Shown here one piece after another: positions 1-8,897 of a stretch of DNA of 64,000 nucleotides. The number at the start of each line of letters is the position of its first letter. Positions within the stretch are counted from its first letter, which is position 1. The stretch lies in assembly GCA_015066865.1 (NCBI GenBank), contig SVNQ01000004.1, positions 1 to 64,000 of the forward strand, given 5' to 3'. The DNA comes from Ruminococcus sp. (GTDB taxonomy: Bacteria; Bacillota; Clostridia; Oscillospirales; Ruminococcaceae). Made by a program: the position numbers and the translations under genes. A model generated the notes under the pieces. The model did no database searches. It saw only the letters and a list, made by a program, of their open reading frames with translations, and had not been told where the DNA came from.

Positions 1-145
1 CTATGGTGCTTATAAAGAAACACTTTATCTGACTCCGGTTACGGAATTCGATGTGAACGGTCGATGCTCTTACCGCTGTGTGGTAACTGATGCTAATGGT
101 ACCTGCGTGATCAGTGATGTTGTTCGCGTGACACGAAACTCATAA
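1..145 (+). CDS. C-terminal fragment of an Ig-like/PKD-like secreted protein
   Basis: An open frame enters from the left edge (frame starting at base 2) and ends at TAA 143-145, giving the last 47 residues. The fragment contains CSYRCVVTDANGTCVISDVV, the pattern of a terminal beta-sandwich repeat (Ig-like or PKD-like) common in Ruminococcus surface proteins. The rest of the gene lies outside the window, so the function of the whole protein cannot be told. A strong terminator follows 50 bp downstream. Confidence 0.6.
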   Translation, partial: YGAYKETLYLTPVTEFDVNGRCSYRCVVTDANGTCVISDVVRVTRNS

Positions 146-196
146 GGAACGGACAATATAGTCTAAACAGTAAATGCTGTTGCACAATAAACACAA

Positions 197-228
197 AGAA
201 ACCCCAAGCTGTGGCTTGGGGTTTCTCT
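197..228 (+). terminator. Intrinsic terminator after the Ig-like gene
   Basis: A perfect 13-bp stem (197-209 with 214-226) encloses a TGTG loop and ends in a short T-rich run. It closes the gene that enters from the left edge. Confidence 0.85.
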
Positions 229-337
229 TATACGGTTTTAAAATTGTTCCGAACATTCTCATTTCACAAAAGAAGTTCAGCTTTTCAATTTGCTTATTGA
301 TCCAATGTCAATAAAGTAGACAATAAAAAGAGGAGAA

Positions 338-776
338 CTAAGTAACAAGATCTTCAGCAGCAATAGGCGGGAGCCCATTGTTATGAGAGTGTGGACGCGT
401 GGAATTATAGAAACCATGAATGTAGCGGAACAAAGCAACCTGCAGCTCTGGTAATGAGCTATAAGAACGTCGATCCGTTTCCTCGTGCTTGAGATATCTG
501 AAAAAACAATCCATCACAGCATTATCGTAAGGATTCGGTGATTTTCTGCGCTCCCAACCGCTTGTCACTTTTGATGTAAAGTGCAAGGATCTTTACTCGA
601 AGCGCCCTGTTTTCAACATCTCTGCGAGAATCTTTGCGGTTACGGAATTTGTAGTAAGTACTTCGATTAACATTCAGAACCCGACAAAGTGTAGTCACAG
701 CGTGCTCATGACGCAGCGAATGGACTGCGGTTAGTCTTTGCCTGAGTGTGGCGTGAATATCGCAATGGTTTTTTTT
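338..776 (-). pseudogene. IS3-family transposase OrfB, internal deletion
   Basis: After the A8 slippery tract the -1 frame reads HCDIHATLRQRLTAVHSLRH and then LNVNRSTYYKF, the start of an IS3 OrfB. It continues to LALYIKSDKRLGAQKIT, typical of the HTH_21 region. At about 525-560 it jumps into another frame carrying the extreme C-terminal integrase core (PYDNAVMDCFFRYLKHEE), which holds the last catalytic Glu region of the DDE domain. The first two catalytic Asp residues and roughly half of the normal ~280 residues are gone, so the product is inactive. The junction is also a frame change. Confidence 0.8.
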
Positions 777-1015
777 AGGATTAGATTTTCCTCTTCCAAC
801 TGAGCGTTTCTCTTTTGCAAAGCTTTGATCTGCTCAGCGGTAAGAGTGTCGTCATCCAGCTTCACCACAGAATACTGCTTGATCCATTTGGCTAAGGCAC
901 TGTGGGACACGCCGTATTCCTGCTCGATCTCTGCATAGCTTTTGCCGTTTTGGTGCAGATTTACGATCGTTTTCTTGAATTCTTCACTGTATCGTGGACT
1001 TTTCTTTCCTGCCAT
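731..1015 (-). CDS. IS3-family transposase OrfA
   Basis: A 94-residue protein with the N-terminal helix-turn-helix of IS3 OrfA (YSEEFKKTIVNLHQNGKSY, then GVSHSALAKWIKQ), followed by a leucine-zipper-like coiled coil (IKALQKRNAQLEEENLILKK). OrfA binds the inverted repeats and multimerises through the coiled coil. ATG at 1015 was chosen because AGGAGG lies 9 bp upstream; an in-frame ATG 36 bp further out has no such site. The reading frame is intact. An A8 tract (769-776 as T8 on the plus strand) near the 3' end is the expected slippery site for -1 frameshifting into orfB. Confidence 0.85.
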   Translation of the reverse strand: MAGKKSPRYSEEFKKTIVNLHQNGKSYAEIEQEYGVSHSALAKWIKQYSVVKLDDDTLTAEQIKALQKRNAQLEEENLILKKTIAIFTPHSGKD

Positions 1016-1081
1016 TTCTTTTTCCTCCTGGCCTTTTCTTTTATTATACATCGTTCTTCTTTTTTGTCCACTTTTTTAGTA

Positions 1082-1455
1082 TAGCACCACCTTCAAATAA
1101 CATTACGAGTTTACTGCCATGATGATGAGAATGTAGATATTAACATTATACCAATAACAACCCGAAAAGTCAAGATATGTCGATATTCTTGACAAAACCA
1201 CTGATGGCATATCTCATTAAGTGTGGTAAATACTTCTATTTTGTACATGACAGCCAGCGCAGAACCCATGTTTTTGTTATCAAACTTCACTGTTGGCTTC
1301 TTGTCTGCAGCAATAGAAAAGATTTGCGATAACATAAAATAAATTAATAATTCATTCTTGATTTTTTATTGACTTAGAGAACACAAAGATGTATAATATA
1401 GTTAAGAATACCGTTTTTGCCTTTATGCAATTTAACATAGAACGGAGGAATCGCT
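1082..1455. other. Gap with no convincing gene
   Basis: About 370 bp between the IS3 remnant and the next gene. A 74-codon minus-strand frame (1111-1335) lacks a ribosome binding site and resembles nothing I know. The last 90 bp hold the promoter and leader of the 1456 gene. Confidence 0.5.
1369..1397 (+). promoter_or_regulatory. Sigma-A promoter for the 1456 gene
   Basis: TTGACT (1369-1374), 17-bp spacer, TATAAT (1392-1397), about 60 bp before the start codon. Confidence 0.8.
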
Positions 1456-4062
1456 ATGAAACACAAACTAATCGCGCTTCTCACAGCAGGTATGATGCTT
1501 GCTTCTTCGGGAGCAATTTCACCTGTGCGTGCTGAAGATGACTCTTATATGGATTCGGTCATCGGCACGCTGCCCGATTGGACGCCAATGAATTTTATTG
1601 ATGCAATGGAATTCTATAACACCTACGGAAAAACTCACGTAGAGGATAATTTCATTTGTCTGGTCAAACCCATCCGTCTGGATGAAAAGGACAAATACAG
1701 AACTGCAATTTCGGGAAGTATGGTAATGATTAACACTCCTGCCAGTACAAGTCCTGCGGTATTCGAACTTGAAATCCCCGAACTGCCTGACCAAAATGAT
1801 GAAGAAGCTCTTGCGGAATATGAAGAATTATGCAATAAATTAGGTGTTCCTACGGACGATTACACCTTTTTTGAAGATTATGCAAAAAGTGAAGTACAGT
1901 ATGCCTTTGAAGTACAGCTGTTCCGTGTGCTTGAAGGGCATGATCTGACAGTCACATGGCTGGAAAAGGATGGCGATGATTATCGGACAACGGAAACATT
2001 CACCTTTGAAAATCCAAGCGGCTTCATTGGACAAACCGATATCTACAATTGGCTTCCCGACTGTCCTGCTGAATATAATTGGCTGAAAAGCTATAGTCAT
2101 GAATCTACGCTCGCTGCCAGTGGTGCTTGCGTTTATAACAACTACATTGCATACTGTGCAGAGGTGAATGCAAGCACAGGTGCTTCTCTTGAAATGGAAC
2201 AGAGTGGTGAGGGTGCAATTGAATATTATATGGAATCTGACTGCAATGGATTTAATTTAGGTTCGCAGTTAGGACTTGTTGACGGACAGGGTTCTTCCTC
2301 TGTTATCGTATATCAGCCAACAAAAGACGGTCTGGTTGATGTGGAATGGTCAGTCGGCAGGCACTGGTCAGATGAAGCGTCTTTTGATATCACAAACGGA
2401 AGCTATCACATAAAGGACAATTGTTCTGAGATTGTTGACTGCTCACACGGAAGTACCATCATCACATTTATAGATATAAATACAGGCAAGCTGATTGACG
2501 TTTCCGAGAATTCTTCATTCCGGAAAGATACGGTACAGCATAGCCCTGATGATCCGGTTCTGAGTGAATTGTATCCTGTTTCCTCGAATCCCTGTATCCT
2601 GGATTCAAACAGAGCATATGATCCAAATTGCACCTATTCCTTCGATATCAGAACGGAAGACGGCTACTATGATTTCCATGGATTTGAGGTCACATCTGAA
2701 ACATCTAACCGTGTTGAAGTGACCTGCAAAATGAGCTACAAAACGAATCCCGATCTTCCTGCAGCTGCAACAAGAATTATGCTGTATGATAAGGATACAG
2801 GTGAGCTGATACCAAGTGAAGTAGTCAAGTACCATAACTTCCGCTTTGGTACGGATATCCGCATTAAGAATCCGAATCTTCCCGGCGGATGGATGATTAC
2901 CGCTCCATATTATGTTGTTGAATCCAATCCCTTTATTTATTTGGATGATTTAGCAAATCTTTACAGAACCGCTGATGAATTTGAATTTATCTGCGACGAT
3001 CAGCCCAAGGTCACATTGTATGAAAACGGCTCAATGGATGTTGTGTTTAGAATCAAAATCACAGTATCGGGCAACATCAATGGTGACGATGAATTCAGCG
3101 TTAACGATGCAGTCACATTGCAAAAGTGGCTGCTTGGAGAAAAGGATGTTGAGATCTTCAATTGGGCAGAAGGCGATCTGGATCTCAACGGCAGGCTGGA
3201 TGCATTCGATCTGTGCATCATGAAACGCAAGCTGATTGAGAAGAACAATGCATCCTATGTGAAACCTGAAGAAACTGTGGAATATGGAGCGCCGCTTCGT
3301 GTTACGGCAGACAGTCTGAAATTATATCTGGGGCCCGATGAAAGCTCTCAATCCATCGCTGTCATCCCCAAGGATACACAGCTTTATGAAATGGGCTACC
3401 AGAAAAATAATCAATACTGGTTGTTTACAGAATACGAGGGACAGTACGGCTGGATCAGAATTTTTGCCGAAGACAATGAGACCATGACAGTATTTTTCGA
3501 GGCGTACCCTGACAAGCCTGTGATCTATCTGTATCCCGAACAGGAGACAGATGTCCGTGTGGAACTGGAACTGACGGAATCCGAGCTGTCCACAACCTAT
3601 CCGAAGTACAACGACGGCTGGGATGTAGTCGCATATCCGGACGGCACACTTCTGAACAAGGCGGATGGCACACATCATAAATATCTGTTCTGGGATGCCA
3701 AAAACTGCCGCACAAAATTTGATTTCTCAAAGGGATTCTGTGTGGCAGGAAGCGATACCGAGCGTTTCTTCAAAGAAAAGCTCACATACATGGGGCTGAC
3801 TGAACAGGAAATGAACGAATTTATTGTCTACTGGCTGCCAAGAATGGAGCATAATGCGTATAATCTCATTACGTTCCAGGGTGATGCATATACAGATTCT
3901 GCAAAACTGCATATCACACCGTCCCCTGACAGCATCTGCCGCATTTTTATGGCGTATGTTCCGCTTGAAAACGCTGTGGAGATTGCTCCGCAGCAGCTTG
4001 AAACCTTCGAAAGAACGGGCTTTACCGTTGTAGAATGGGGCGGCTGCGAAATCAAATCGTAA
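1456..4062 (+). CDS. Secreted protein with an internal dockerin and a YLYP-type C-terminal domain
   Basis: 868 residues. A signal peptide (about 1-27, ending VRA-E) is followed by roughly 500 residues of a beta-rich region I do not recognise. A type I dockerin lies in the middle (about 539-597: NINGDDEFSVNDAVTLQKWL, then DLDLNGRLDAFDLCIMKRKL), with both calcium-loop halves present. Next comes an SH3-like segment (about 612-675, ending YGWIRIF), then a C-terminal domain (about 688-868) starting KPVIYLYPEQETDVRVELEL. That C-terminal domain is recurrent in clostridial secreted proteins and of unknown function to me. The start has GGAGG 8 bp upstream. The dockerin implies attachment to a cellulosomal scaffoldin. 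An internal dockerin is unusual, since most lie at a terminus. No catalytic motif is evident, so an enzymatic role is not claimed. Confidence 0.75.
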   Translation: MKHKLIALLTAGMMLASSGAISPVRAEDDSYMDSVIGTLPDWTPMNFIDAMEFYNTYGKTHVEDNFICLVKPIRLDEKDKYRTAISGSMVMINTPASTSPAVFELEIPELPDQNDEEALAEYEELCNKLGVPTDDYTFFEDYAKSEVQYAFEVQLFRVLEGHDLTVTWLEKDGDDYRTTETFTFENPSGFIGQTDIYNWLPDCPAEYNWLKSYSHESTLAASGACVYNNYIAYCAEVNASTGASLEMEQSGEGAIEYYMESDCNGFNLGSQLGLVDGQGSSSVIVYQPTKDGLVDVEWSVGRHWSDEASFDITNGSYHIKDNCSEIVDCSHGSTIITFIDINTGKLIDVSENSSFRKDTVQHSPDDPVLSELYPVSSNPCILDSNRAYDPNCTYSFDIRTEDGYYDFHGFEVTSETSNRVEVTCKMSYKTNPDLPAAATRIMLYDKDTGELIPSEVVKYHNFRFGTDIRIKNPNLPGGWMITAPYYVVESNPFIYLDDLANLYRTADEFEFICDDQPKVTLYENGSMDVVFRIKITVSGNINGDDEFSVNDAVTLQKWLLGEKDVEIFNWAEGDLDLNGRLDAFDLCIMKRKLIEKNNASYVKPEETVEYGAPLRVTADSLKLYLGPDESSQSIAVIPKDTQLYEMGYQKNNQYWLFTEYEGQYGWIRIFAEDNETMTVFFEAYPDKPVIYLYPEQETDVRVELELTESELSTTYPKYNDGWDVVAYPDGTLLNKADGTHHKYLFWDAKNCRTKFDFSKGFCVAGSDTERFFKEKLTYMGLTEQEMNEFIVYWLPRMEHNAYNLITFQGDAYTDSAKLHITPSPDSICRIFMAYVPLENAVEIAPQQLETFERTGFTVVEWGGCEIKS

Positions 4063-4069
4063 TCATAAC

Positions 4070-4116
4070 AATCCCTCATATTTGAACTTTCCATATCAAA
4101 TATGAGGGATTTTTCT
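4070..4116 (+). terminator. Intrinsic terminator
   Basis: A 16-bp perfect stem (4070-4085 with 4096-4111) is followed by a T run, directly after the 1456 gene. Confidence 0.9.
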
Positions 4117-4195
4117 TATCCGAAATGTCCCTTGAACGCAGCCCCCTATTTTTTAAGCATTTTTATAAAAAACGTTATTTTTAACAAAATATTCA

Positions 4196-4224
4196 TTGAC
4201 GATAAAGCGGGGATATGGTATAAT
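4196..4224 (+). promoter_or_regulatory. Extended -10 promoter for the diguanylate cyclase
   Basis: TTGACG (4196-4201), 17-bp spacer, TATAAT (4219-4224) with TG one base before the -10. The promoter lies inside a longer upstream reading frame, which supports the ATG at 4265 as the real start. Confidence 0.85.
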
Positions 4225-4264
4225 ATACAAAAATACAATTCTATTTATAAAAAGAAGTGATGCT

Positions 4265-5851
4265 ATGAAATCCTTGCAAACCAAATTTTTAACCGTCAAC
4301 ATCTGCTCCATGGTGGTGCTTGCATTGCTCGTCGGAGGTATGGGGATTTTTACAACCAGCAGGTTATTGCAAAGGGACGCCAACCGCATGCTTGACATGG
4401 TCTGTGACCTCGAAAAGGAACAGCTGCATCAGCTGCTCGGCGGCGTAGAGCAATCCGTACATATTATGGTGACCCAGAGTCTGAAGGAAATTGAGAGTGT
4501 AGAAAAAATCTCAAATGACGTCGAATACCGTGAAAAGTACACCCTGCACATGCTTGATCTGTATCACAATGTTGCAAGTCATACCGACGGTATTGTCGCT
4601 TATTATCTGCGGTACAATCCGGAAATCGCGCCTTCAACAGACGGCTTCTTCTGGAGCAAGGAGAATGGCAGCGATGAGTTTCAAGCTTTTCCCCCAACAG
4701 ATATTCTGGCATATGATCCATCCGATACCGAACATGTCGGCTGGTACTACATACCGGTAGAAAACGGCGGTCCCACTTGGGTCATGCCCTATCAGAATTA
4801 CAATAACGACTGCTATATGATTTCCTACGTTGTACCTCTGTATGTTGAGGAACAGCTTGTCGGTGTTGTAGGTCTGGATGTTGATTTCACTATGATACTC
4901 GAATGGGTGGATGCGGTTGAAATCTATGAAACAGGACATGCCTATCTCATGGATGGCAGCAACACCATCATCTATCATAAGGATCTGCCGGTCGGTGCTG
5001 CAAAGCCTCATGCAGGAAACAACACACTCGAACACGATGTAGCGCTGGAAAATGGCATGCATTTTGTTGTCACTGTTTCCAAAGCCGAGGTATACCACGA
5101 TCGTGACAGTCTGGCAGTGGAAATCATCCTGCTTTGTTCCATTGTTGCAGGGACATTCATCATTATAACGATCGTATTGACAAAGCGGCTGATCGGACGT
5201 CTGCGTGAACTGACCGTTGCTGCCCAGAGAATGAAGGAGGGCGAATTTCTGTTCACACCCGGCAAATATGCCAATGATGAAATCGCTGTCCTTTCAGAAA
5301 GCTTCCGCAATGCCGGAGAACACCTGTATGAGCAGATGACGCACATCAATGGGCTTGCATACCGTGATTCGCTGACTGGTGTAAAAAATGCAACGGCTTA
5401 TCAGGAAGCTGTCAGAGTACTGGAAGGGAAAATTGCAATAAAGAGCGCCGAATTTGCAATTGCAATTCTGGATATTAATTTTCTCAAAAAAACCAACGAC
5501 AGCTATGGTCATGAGGCAGGGAATCTACTGATTCAGGAATGCAGCAGGCTCATCTGCCGTATTTTCAAGCACAGTCCCGTATACAGGATCGGCGGTGATG
5601 AATTTGCTGTGATTCTGGAGCGAAACGACTATAAAAAGCGTGAACAATTGGCAAAAAAATTCTTCGATGAAGTTTCCAATACATTTATTACCGTTGATGA
5701 GAAAAAAATACCGGTTTCCATCGCACTCGGTATTGCCGAATTTATTCCGGAAGAAGATTCGCTGTATCACGATGTATTCCAGCGTGCAGACGAACGCATG
5801 TATGAAAATAAGGCTGCCATCAAACGTGCAGCTGAACAATCACAGGCATAA
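4265..5851 (+). CDS. Membrane diguanylate cyclase with Cache sensor (Cache-HAMP-GGDEF)
   Basis: 528 residues. TM helix 1 (about 10-32) is followed by an extracellular double-Cache-like ligand-binding domain (about 35-275, with YYLRYNPEIAPSTDGFFW and VGLDVDFTMILEW), TM helix 2 (about 287-310), a HAMP linker, and a GGDEF domain (about 370-525). The active site YRIGGDEFAVIL (GGDEF at about 443-447) is intact, so it should make c-di-GMP from GTP in response to an outside ligand. The RxxD inhibitory site expected just upstream is replaced (FKHS), so product feedback is probably weak. ATG 4265 was chosen because the promoter overlaps the longer frame; AAGAAGTGAT serves as ribosome binding site. The likely antagonist in the window is the EAL protein at 43231. 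Confidence 0.9.
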   Translation: MKSLQTKFLTVNICSMVVLALLVGGMGIFTTSRLLQRDANRMLDMVCDLEKEQLHQLLGGVEQSVHIMVTQSLKEIESVEKISNDVEYREKYTLHMLDLYHNVASHTDGIVAYYLRYNPEIAPSTDGFFWSKENGSDEFQAFPPTDILAYDPSDTEHVGWYYIPVENGGPTWVMPYQNYNNDCYMISYVVPLYVEEQLVGVVGLDVDFTMILEWVDAVEIYETGHAYLMDGSNTIIYHKDLPVGAAKPHAGNNTLEHDVALENGMHFVVTVSKAEVYHDRDSLAVEIILLCSIVAGTFIIITIVLTKRLIGRLRELTVAAQRMKEGEFLFTPGKYANDEIAVLSESFRNAGEHLYEQMTHINGLAYRDSLTGVKNATAYQEAVRVLEGKIAIKSAEFAIAILDINFLKKTNDSYGHEAGNLLIQECSRLICRIFKHSPVYRIGGDEFAVILERNDYKKREQLAKKFFDEVSNTFITVDEKKIPVSIALGIAEFIPEEDSLYHDVFQRADERMYENKAAIKRAAEQSQA

Positions 5852-5855
5852 GAGG

Positions 5856-5892
5856 AATAACCCCGCCACGGTGGGGTTATTCTTTTCTTTTT
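5856..5892 (+). terminator. Intrinsic terminator
   Basis: The stem AATAACCCCGCC/GGTGGGGTTATT (5856-5881) is followed by a T-rich tract, 5 bp after the diguanylate cyclase stop. Confidence 0.85.
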
Positions 5893-5904
5893 CTTTACAA
5901 ATGC

Positions 5905-5934
5905 TTGACAAACATCTTGTCAATCCTGTATAAT
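5905..5934 (+). promoter_or_regulatory. Promoter for the GH43 gene
   Basis: TTGACA (5905-5910), 18-bp spacer, TATAAT (5929-5934), 50 bp upstream of the start codon. Confidence 0.75.
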
Positions 5935-5983
5935 AAAATTACCTTTTTAGGGAAAATTCTCATAATTTTTGGAGGAGTCAGTC

Positions 5984-8719
5984 ATGAAGAAGAATTTTTT
6001 CAAAAAGGCAGCCGCACTCTTTTTATCCTGCGCAATGATGCTTGCAGGAACATTGCCCAATGCTGCAATGGATGTCGCAGCTGCCAAAGCACGGGTATCC
6101 GTACACGATCCGTCCGTATTCAAAGATGCGAATGGAACCTATTATGTATTCGGCTCGCATATTGATGCAGCCAAAACCACTGATCTGCAGAACTGGACGC
6201 GCTTCACAAACGGCTACAATACGCCGGGAAATGTGATCTTCGGTGATCTCTCAAAAAACCTTGCAGGTGCATTTGCATGGGCGGGCGAGAATCTTGAGGA
6301 CTGCGTTGGCGGGTTTGCCGTGTGGGCACCCGATGTCATCTACAATCCCGATTATGTCAACTCTGACGGTTCAAGAGGTGCGTACATGATGTATTTCTGC
6401 ACCACATCCACCTACATGCGTTCCGTCATCGCCTTCGGCGTTTCCAAGAAAGCAGAAGGTCCCTACACCTTTGTGGATACCCTGATCTATTCGGGTTTCA
6501 CATCAAATGACAGCTATGCGGTCAGCTCAACGAAGAATGTCAACCGCAAATACACCTCCACGAATGTGGACGAGCTGATTGCCGCAGGAAAGGTCACTTA
6601 TAACGAAAGCTGGTTCAACAAATCCAATTTCAACAATTCCCTGTTCCCGAATGCCATTGATCCGACGATCTATTACGGCACGGACGGCAAAATGTACATG
6701 TGCTACGGCTCATGGTCGGGCGGTATTTTCACACTGGAGCTGGATCCCGCAACCGGCAGATGCATCCACCCGAAGTCCGGCACGACTGCCGACGGCAGAA
6801 TGGTGGACAGCTACTTCGGTACCAAAATTTCCGGCGGATACGGAAAATCGGGCGAGGGCCCCTTCATCGAATACAATCCCGAAACAGGATTCTATTATCT
6901 CTGGGTCACCTACGGAGGACTCACGGCAACGGGCGGCTACAACATGCGTGTATTCCGTTCGACAAGCCCTACGGGTCCCTTCGTTGATGCAGCGGGCAGA
7001 GCTGCCGTACTCAGTCCGAATCCCAACCTTGACAGCATCGGTCTGAAGGTCATGGGCAACTACCAGTTCAGCAGCCTGAATACCGCATATATGTCCGGCG
7101 GTCACAATTCCGTCCTCTGCGATGACGATGGAAAGTGGTACCTGATCTATCACACAAGATTCAATGCGGGTACGGAATATCACGAGGTCAAGGTGCATTC
7201 CATGTACTTCAATCAGGAAGGCTGGCCGGTGGTAGCGCCCTTTGAATACAGCGGTGATGTAATTTCCGCAGGCGGTTATGAAACCTCCGATATTGTGGGC
7301 GATTACGAATACATCAACCACGGACTCGACACGTCAAAGGAAGTCCACAGATACAGCGGCATCACCCTCCATGCGGATGGTTCAGTCAGCGGTGCGGTCA
7401 GCGGCAGCTGGTCGCAGGCAGCGGACAGTTCTGCGGCAACGCTCATCCTCGGCGGACAAAAATACAGCGGACATTTCCTCGCTGCACAGGACGAAAACGG
7501 CAAGAAAGTCATGTCCTTCACGGCGGTCGGCAACAACAACCAGACCATCTGGGGTGCAAAAACGTCTGCTTATACGGGCAAGGATCGTGCAGCCCTTGTG
7601 GATTACACCGATCCGGACAGCAAGCTTGTGTACAACACGGATTCCATCTCCGGAACCGGTACAAGCGTGAAAATCGGAAATACCGACCTTCTCAGCGGTG
7701 TGAATTACTATATCACCAACAAGCACAGCGGCATGGTCATTGATCTTACCGGCGGAAATACCGCTGACGGCACCAACCTCCAGCAGTGGAAGAAATCCGG
7801 CGGTGCGCATCAGGAATGGCGATTCATCGCCGAAGATAACGGTTACTGTCGTATCGTTTCGCTTGCGGACGAATCCAAGTGCATTGCAGTTGCCGGCAGC
7901 ACTGCCGATGACGGATTGAACGTGGAGCTGCAGACATTCAGCGGCACGGACAATCAGCTTTGGAAGATCGTTAAGGATGGTTTAAATTACGCCATCGTAT
8001 CCAAAAGTTCCGGCGATACGGGCTGTCTTGACGTATATGACTGGTCAACGGAAAACGGCGGCAACATCAACCAGTGGAATTACTGGGGCGGTGACTGCCA
8101 GCTTTGGAGCATTGAACCGGTGCATCCTTCCGTTCCCGATGGAACCTACACCGTCCGCAGCATCAACAGCGGTCTGTTCCTCTCCGAGCATGATGGAAAT
8201 GCAGTCCAGAGTACCGAGTTTGTCTGGACATTCACCCGTCAGTCTGACGGTAAATACACTGTTCAGGCAAAGGATGGCAGAGCGCTGACTGTAGAAAATG
8301 GTTCGGCTGAGGATGGTGCAAATATTGCCCTTGCCGCATACAGCGGAAATGATTCCCAGAAATTCACCCTCCAGTGCAACAAGGATGGCTCCTATTCCCT
8401 GCTCACGATGGTTTCCGGTGGAAAATCCTGTGCGGATGTATACGAGATCAGCCTTGAGGATGGTGCGAACATCTGCCAGTGGAATTACTGGGGCGGTGAC
8501 GGACAGAAATTCGTTCTCGAACCTGCAATTCCGGAAAAAATCATTATCGGCGATGTCAATGCCGACGGGGAATTTACGACAACGGATGTCGTGATGATGC
8601 AGAAATTTTTACTCGGCATCGGTACGCTGAACGACTGGAATATGGGAGAACTCCACAGTGACGGCGTGATCAATGCGTTTGATCTTGCTGTGATGAAACG
8701 GATGCTGATAAACAGCTGA
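5984..8719 (+). CDS. GH43 arabinanase-like enzyme with two CBM13 modules and a dockerin
   Basis: 911 residues. A signal peptide (about 1-35) precedes a five-bladed GH43 catalytic domain (about 38-420) close to endo-1,5-alpha-L-arabinanases of the Bacillus Abn2 type. Its three acidic positions are visible: Asp in VHDPSVFKD, Asp in NAIDPTIYYG and Glu in SGEGPFIEY. A beta-sandwich accessory region follows (about 430-560). Two ricin-B/CBM13-like segments come next (about 568-711 and 716-850) with QxW repeats (QEWRF, QLWKI, QLWSI), then a type I dockerin (about 854-911: GDVNADGEFTTTDVVMMQKF, then INAFDLAVMKRML). It probably cleaves arabinan side chains of pectin outside the cell while docked to a cellulosome. 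ATG 5984 has GGAGG upstream; an in-frame ATG five codons earlier overlaps that site. Substrate is inferred, not shown. Confidence 0.9.
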   Translation: MKKNFFKKAAALFLSCAMMLAGTLPNAAMDVAAAKARVSVHDPSVFKDANGTYYVFGSHIDAAKTTDLQNWTRFTNGYNTPGNVIFGDLSKNLAGAFAWAGENLEDCVGGFAVWAPDVIYNPDYVNSDGSRGAYMMYFCTTSTYMRSVIAFGVSKKAEGPYTFVDTLIYSGFTSNDSYAVSSTKNVNRKYTSTNVDELIAAGKVTYNESWFNKSNFNNSLFPNAIDPTIYYGTDGKMYMCYGSWSGGIFTLELDPATGRCIHPKSGTTADGRMVDSYFGTKISGGYGKSGEGPFIEYNPETGFYYLWVTYGGLTATGGYNMRVFRSTSPTGPFVDAAGRAAVLSPNPNLDSIGLKVMGNYQFSSLNTAYMSGGHNSVLCDDDGKWYLIYHTRFNAGTEYHEVKVHSMYFNQEGWPVVAPFEYSGDVISAGGYETSDIVGDYEYINHGLDTSKEVHRYSGITLHADGSVSGAVSGSWSQAADSSAATLILGGQKYSGHFLAAQDENGKKVMSFTAVGNNNQTIWGAKTSAYTGKDRAALVDYTDPDSKLVYNTDSISGTGTSVKIGNTDLLSGVNYYITNKHSGMVIDLTGGNTADGTNLQQWKKSGGAHQEWRFIAEDNGYCRIVSLADESKCIAVAGSTADDGLNVELQTFSGTDNQLWKIVKDGLNYAIVSKSSGDTGCLDVYDWSTENGGNINQWNYWGGDCQLWSIEPVHPSVPDGTYTVRSINSGLFLSEHDGNAVQSTEFVWTFTRQSDGKYTVQAKDGRALTVENGSAEDGANIALAAYSGNDSQKFTLQCNKDGSYSLLTMVSGGKSCADVYEISLEDGANICQWNYWGGDGQKFVLEPAIPEKIIIGDVNADGEFTTTDVVMMQKFLLGIGTLNDWNMGELHSDGVINAFDLAVMKRMLINS

Positions 8720-8748
8720 CGTCACTATTACGGGGCCTTGCCCCGCAT

Positions 8749-8786
8749 AGCCTTGCTGATTGATGAACAAATCAGCAAGGCTTTTG
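8749..8786 (+). terminator. Intrinsic terminator after GH43
   Basis: A 13-bp stem (8749-8761 with 8770-8782) followed by TTTTG. Confidence 0.85.
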
Positions 8787-8837
8787 TATTGCAACCCACA
8801 AAATAACGATTTGGTGGATAAAATGAGTTTATATATA

Positions 8838-8866
8838 TTGACAAAACTCCTAAAATCTGTTATAAT
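8838..8866 (+). promoter_or_regulatory. Consensus extended -10 promoter for the AraC/LacI-like regulator
   Basis: TTGACA (8838-8843), 17-bp spacer, TGT then TATAAT (8861-8866), 31 bp before the ATG at 8898. Confidence 0.9.
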
Positions 8867-8897
8867 AATAATAGATTTCACAGGGATGGTGGAAAAA

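Larger units (their letters stand above)
306..1081 (-). mobile_element. Internally deleted IS3-family element
   Basis: The element carries an IS3-type orfA and a shortened orfB on the minus strand. Imperfect terminal inverted repeats are visible: the left end reads TGTCAATAAAGTAGAC near 306 and the right end, read in reverse, TACTAAAAAAGTGGAC from 1081, matching at 11 of 16 positions and continuing into similar A-rich DNA. At about 776 bp it is far shorter than a complete IS3 element (about 1.2-1.5 kb), because the middle of orfB is missing. It should not move by itself but could be mobilised in trans. Exact ends and target duplication are uncertain. Confidence 0.7.

Noticed and set aside
1111..1335. 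74-codon minus-strand frame between the IS remnant and the 1456 gene
   Set aside because: No ribosome binding site, no promoter and no resemblance to a known protein.
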